Shown one piece after another: positions 6,077 through 8,546 of a stretch of 8,546 bases of DNA. The notes beneath the pieces were generated by a model that did not search any database, was not told the origin of the DNA, and saw only the letters and a list, made by a program, of their open reading frames with translations. Origin of the DNA: Ethanoligenens sp047722935 (GTDB lineage Bacteria; Bacillota; Clostridia; Oscillospirales; Ethanoligenentaceae); NCBI GenBank assembly GCA_047722935.1, contig JBDNZS010000087.1:1-8546 (forward strand), written 5' to 3'. Within the stretch, counting starts at the first letter, position 1. Each line of letters starts with the position of its first letter. The position numbers and the translations under genes were made by a program.

Positions 6077-6105
6077 AGTATACCACGCCGCAAAATTATT
6101 TGCAA
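6077..6105 (-). promoter_or_regulatory. Leftward sigma-A promoter (xis, mobC, relaxase)
   Basis: On the minus strand, -35 TTGCAA (6105-6100), 17-base spacer, -10 TATACT (6082-6077). Start near 6070 gives a leader of about 78 bases before the excisionase-like gene. The -35 box covers the left arm of the central palindrome. Confidence 0.75.
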
Positions 6106-6117
6106 TACTATATTGCA
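6101..6117. promoter_or_regulatory. Palindromic operator shared by two divergent promoters
   Basis: TGCAATA-CTA-TATTGCA, perfect 7-bp arms around 3 bases. The -35 boxes of the leftward (6100-6105) and rightward (6113-6118) promoters overlap the two arms symmetrically. A dimer of the adjacent XRE regulator is the obvious candidate ligand. Confidence 0.65.
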
Positions 6118-6141
6118 TAATTTATAAAAAGAAAGTATAAT
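6113..6141 (+). promoter_or_regulatory. Rightward sigma-A promoter (XRE regulator, integrase)
   Basis: -35 TTGCAT (6113-6118), 17-base spacer, consensus -10 TATAAT (6136-6141). Start near 6148 gives a leader of about 16 bases, just enough for the AAGGAG ribosome binding site at 6150-6155 before the ATG at 6164. Confidence 0.8.
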
Positions 6142-6163
6142 TAACTTACAAGGAGATGAGCAG

Positions 6164-6919
6164 ATGGCTGATGAGCGCAAAAACGAAAACCGTGTCTTCG
6201 CAAAGCACCTGCGGGAGCTGTTAGACGATGCCGGGCACACCCAGCAGGAAGTGGCGGATTACGTCGGCGTAACCCGGCAGGCCGTGGCGCAGTGGAAAGA
6301 CGGCAAAACCATCCCGGACATCAACAATTTCCGGGCGCTGGCGCGTTTTTTCGAGGTGCCTTATGAATATCTGATCGGCGATACAGAAAGCCGTGTACGG
6401 GAGCATTTCGACTTGGCGGATACGCTGGGGCTTTCAGACGCCGCTATTCATGCCTTGCAGAGCTATCGAAGTGAGCAGCTGGACGAGAACGGCCAGTCTG
6501 CCTGCATCGCGCAGTCGGAGATCATATCCCGTATCTTGGCGGATAGGAATTTCTGGCGATTTTTGGACGATCTTCAGGGCAGCGTTCAGAAATACAAGGA
6601 AGCGCATGACCGGGAGATGCGGGAAACCGCCGATCAGTCTATGCCGACCGGCGCTTCACAGGATCTTGTGCGGGAAGCACAGCAGACCGGCTATGAAATT
6701 CTCAGCAACAAAGAATTGTCCGATTTCTATGCGTACCGCGCGGAAACGACCATCCGCAATATCGTAATGGACATGCCGGAACAATGGCTGATGGAAACGC
6801 TGGGCATCCGCAAGCCCGCTTTTTATGAAGGTGAGCCGGAGCCACCAAACGATTTGCTGGAAGACGATCTGAGGAAAGGGGATACCGATCATGGCGAACA
6901 TTACAAAGCGGAAAAATAA
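6164..6919 (+). CDS. XRE-family regulator of the integration/excision module
   Basis: A 251-aa regulator with an N-terminal Cro/CI HTH at residues about 12-72 (LRELLDDAGHTQQEVADYVGVTRQAVAQWKDGKTIPD, then ALARFFEVPYEYLIGD), and a helical C-terminal domain of about 175 residues that I cannot assign; it lacks a LexA-type Ser/Lys protease signature and an ImmA-type HEXXH. The tail is acidic and charged. The ATG at 6164 has AAGGAG 8 bases upstream and a consensus promoter before it. Its last 29 bases overlap the integrase start, so the two are co-transcribed and likely coupled. Position next to a palindrome covering both divergent promoters suggests it represses itself and integrase on one side and xis/mob on the other; that is inference. 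Confidence 0.9.
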   Translation: MADERKNENRVFAKHLRELLDDAGHTQQEVADYVGVTRQAVAQWKDGKTIPDINNFRALARFFEVPYEYLIGDTESRVREHFDLADTLGLSDAAIHALQSYRSEQLDENGQSACIAQSEIISRILADRNFWRFLDDLQGSVQKYKEAHDREMRETADQSMPTGASQDLVREAQQTGYEILSNKELSDFYAYRAETTIRNIVMDMPEQWLMETLGIRKPAFYEGEPEPPNDLLEDDLRKGDTDHGEHYKAEK

Positions 6920-8303
6920 GGACGGCAGCACAGCCTATCTCATCCGGGTCTATGTGGATGAAACCGGCACAGGGCATCAGATCGTCAAGTCCATGACATG
7001 GAAACCAAAACCCGGTATGCGTCCATCCACCGAAGAGAAGGAACTGAACAAACAGGCCACTCTTTTTGAAGAGCAGGTCAAACAGGGCCTTACCGCTTTC
7101 GGCGGTTCCACCCGATTCAGCGATTATGCAAAAGAATGGATTGAAAACGAACCGCTTGCTTTTAAGACCAGAGAACGGTACACAGAAATGCTGGAACGCA
7201 TCAATGCCGCCATTGGGCATATTCGGCTGGACAAATTACAAGCGCATCATCTGGAAGCTTTTTATAAAAATCTGGCCGAGGCGGGCGTTAACCATCGCGG
7301 CAGATATGCTGTATCAGAGCAGCTGGATGCTCTCATGAAAGAGCAAAAGCTGACGCGGGCCGCTTTAGCTATGCAAGCTGGTGTGGCTGCTATTACGATC
7401 AGCTCCGCTGCCCGTGGGAAACATATCAGTCCTGAAAAGGCGAAGGCCATCTGCAAGGCATTGGACAAGCCCGTAGACGCCGTCTTCACCATTCATATGA
7501 GCGATACCGGATTATCCGATAAAACGATCCTACATCATCATAGGCTCATCAGTGCCATCCTTGCGAAAGCCAAGCGTGAACGGCTGGTCCCGTTCAATGT
7601 AGCCGCCGAACATGCTACTGCACCGAAAGCCGCGCACAAAGAGGCCAAATATCTGGACGATGAGCAGGCGCATGAACTTCTTTCTCTACTGCTGAATGAA
7701 CCGGACATTCGCGTGAGAGCCGCCCTCATTCTTTTGCTCTTTTCCGGTGCACGCCGGGGGGAACTGTGCGGCCTGTCATGGCCGGACATTGACTTTGAAC
7801 GGCACCTCATCAATATCGAGCGGGCTTCACAGTATCAGAGCGGGAAAGGTGTGGTAGAAAAATCGACAAAAAACGAGAGCAGTGTCCGTTCCATCAAAAT
7901 ACCGGCTTTCGTTATAGAGCTGCTCAGCGCCTACCGGGCATGGTGGAATAAGCAGAAGCTGCTGTATGGGGAGAGCTGGCATGGAGAAAAAGAGCGGCTA
8001 TTTATTCAGGCAAACGGCAAACCGATTAACCCGGACACCATCAATTATTGGATGAACCGCTTTCTGGAGCAGCACCAGCTTGAACACATCACGCCTCACA
8101 GCCTGCGGCACACGTTCGCAACATTACAGATCGCGGCTGGCGTAGACATCCGCACGTTACAGGCGCGCACCGGACACGCACAGGCCAGCACGCTGGTCAA
8201 CATTTACAGCCACGCGATTAAGAGTACGCAGGAAGCCGCCAGCGATGCACTGGAAAATATTTTGTTGCCACCTACCGATAAGAGCAAAGGGAAAACTTCG
8301 TAA
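6891..8303 (+). CDS. int: Tyrosine recombinase integrase with an inserted HTH domain
   Basis: Catalyses site-specific integration and excision of the element. Order in 470 residues: arm-DNA-binding domain (about 1-45, KRKNKDGSTAYLIRVYVDE), core-binding SAM-like domain beginning near 74 (FSDYAKEWI), interrupted at about 141-201 by an additional Cro-type HTH (LDALMKEQKLTRAALAMQAGVAAITISSAARGK, then AKAICKALDKPVDAVF), resuming at 208-240 (LSDKTILHHHRLISAILAKA), then the catalytic domain. Active-site residues are complete: Arg288 in SGARRGEL, Lys327, His403 and Arg406 in HSLRH, His429 in TGHA, and Tyr439 in NIYSH. The HTH makes it longer than the usual 380-400 residues. The ATG at 6891 lies inside the end of the regulator gene. 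It is convergent with the tRNA-fMet gene 163 bases downstream, the probable attachment site. Confidence 0.96.
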   Translation: MANITKRKNKDGSTAYLIRVYVDETGTGHQIVKSMTWKPKPGMRPSTEEKELNKQATLFEEQVKQGLTAFGGSTRFSDYAKEWIENEPLAFKTRERYTEMLERINAAIGHIRLDKLQAHHLEAFYKNLAEAGVNHRGRYAVSEQLDALMKEQKLTRAALAMQAGVAAITISSAARGKHISPEKAKAICKALDKPVDAVFTIHMSDTGLSDKTILHHHRLISAILAKAKRERLVPFNVAAEHATAPKAAHKEAKYLDDEQAHELLSLLLNEPDIRVRAALILLLFSGARRGELCGLSWPDIDFERHLINIERASQYQSGKGVVEKSTKNESSVRSIKIPAFVIELLSAYRAWWNKQKLLYGESWHGEKERLFIQANGKPINPDTINYWMNRFLEQHQLEHITPHSLRHTFATLQIAAGVDIRTLQARTGHAQASTLVNIYSHAIKSTQEAASDALENILLPPTDKSKGKTS

Positions 8304-8378
8304 GACCGTGGAAACCTTTGCCCACCTTTAGAGATTGCCGGTACACTCCTCTGTTTTGTGGCCTTTTTAAGCCCCATA

Positions 8379-8412
8379 CTTGAACAAAAGTTGAACATTT
8401 TCCGTGTTCAAG
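8379..8412. repeat. TTGAACA repeats between integrase and tRNA gene
   Basis: TTGAACA occurs at 8380-8386 and 8391-8397 (11-base period) and inverted as TGTTCAA at 8405-8411; the outer pair extends to CTTGAACA/TGTTCAAG. Short repeats at this distance from an attachment site could be integrase arm-type or excisionase sites; they could also form a small hairpin after the integrase. Confidence 0.4.
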
Positions 8413-8420
8413 CAAAAGGA

Positions 8421-8462
8421 AAACCGCTTAGGCCAGCCACAAATGGCTTACCTAAGCGGTTT
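8421..8462. terminator. Bidirectional terminator between integrase and tRNA-fMet
   Basis: A perfect 12-bp stem AAACCGCTTAGG (8421-8432) with CCTAAGCGGTTT (8451-8462), containing an inner stem AGCCA/TGGCT with loop CAAA. T-rich tracts follow on both strands (TGTTTT rightward; TTTTCCTTTT leftward), so it can end both integrase and tRNA transcripts. It lies 4 bases from the tRNA 3' end. Confidence 0.85.
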
Positions 8463-8466
8463 GTTT

Positions 8467-8543
<77 letters not shown>

Positions 8544-8546
8544 ATA

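Overview
The window looks like one end of an integrative mobilizable element, or a small ICE, in a low-to-mid GC Gram-positive bacterium, most likely a gut-type member of the Clostridia (Bacillota). The support is strong AGGAGG-type ribosome binding sites, frequent GTG and TTG starts, compact divergent HTH modules, a MobC plus relaxase pair of Firmicute type, and a single-copy style tyrosine integrase abutting a tRNA gene. Assignment to a genus is not possible from the sequence alone.

Layout, left to right. (1) 1-3242, minus strand: a type I restriction-modification operon in the order hsdM, rhuM, hsdS, with overlapping reading frames and its own promoter. hsdS runs off the left edge and no hsdR is visible. 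(2) 3256-3748: a divergent pair, a 73-aa XRE regulator (minus) and a 60-aa acidic small protein of unknown function (plus), sharing a short promoter/operator region. (3) 3749-3947: about 200 bases without a gene, packed with hairpins; the last is the terminator of the mob operon and the others form an oriT-like cluster. (4) 3948-5699, minus: relaxase and MobC. (5) 5756-5992, minus: excisionase-like HTH protein. (6) 6077-6141: back-to-back promoters whose -35 boxes sit symmetrically on one 17-bp palindrome. (7) 6164-8303, plus: a 251-aa XRE regulator overlapping a 470-aa tyrosine integrase that carries an extra HTH domain inside its core-binding domain. (8) 8304-8543: short repeats, a large bidirectional hairpin terminator, and an initiator tRNA-fMet gene on the minus strand whose 3' end faces the integrase, the classical tRNA-3'-end attachment arrangement.

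How it may work together (inference). The central palindrome probably makes a two-way switch: rightward transcription gives regulator plus integrase, leftward gives excisionase and, with read-through past a hairpin, MobC and relaxase, so excision and DNA processing for transfer are tied together. The type I RM genes with RhuM are the cargo, perhaps adding defence or stabilising the element. No type IV secretion genes are in the window, so transfer would need a helper element unless they lie to the left. The most unusual points are the HTH domain embedded in the integrase, the symmetric divergent promoter/operator, the RhuM gene translationally locked between hsdM and hsdS, and the hairpin cluster beside the mob operon.
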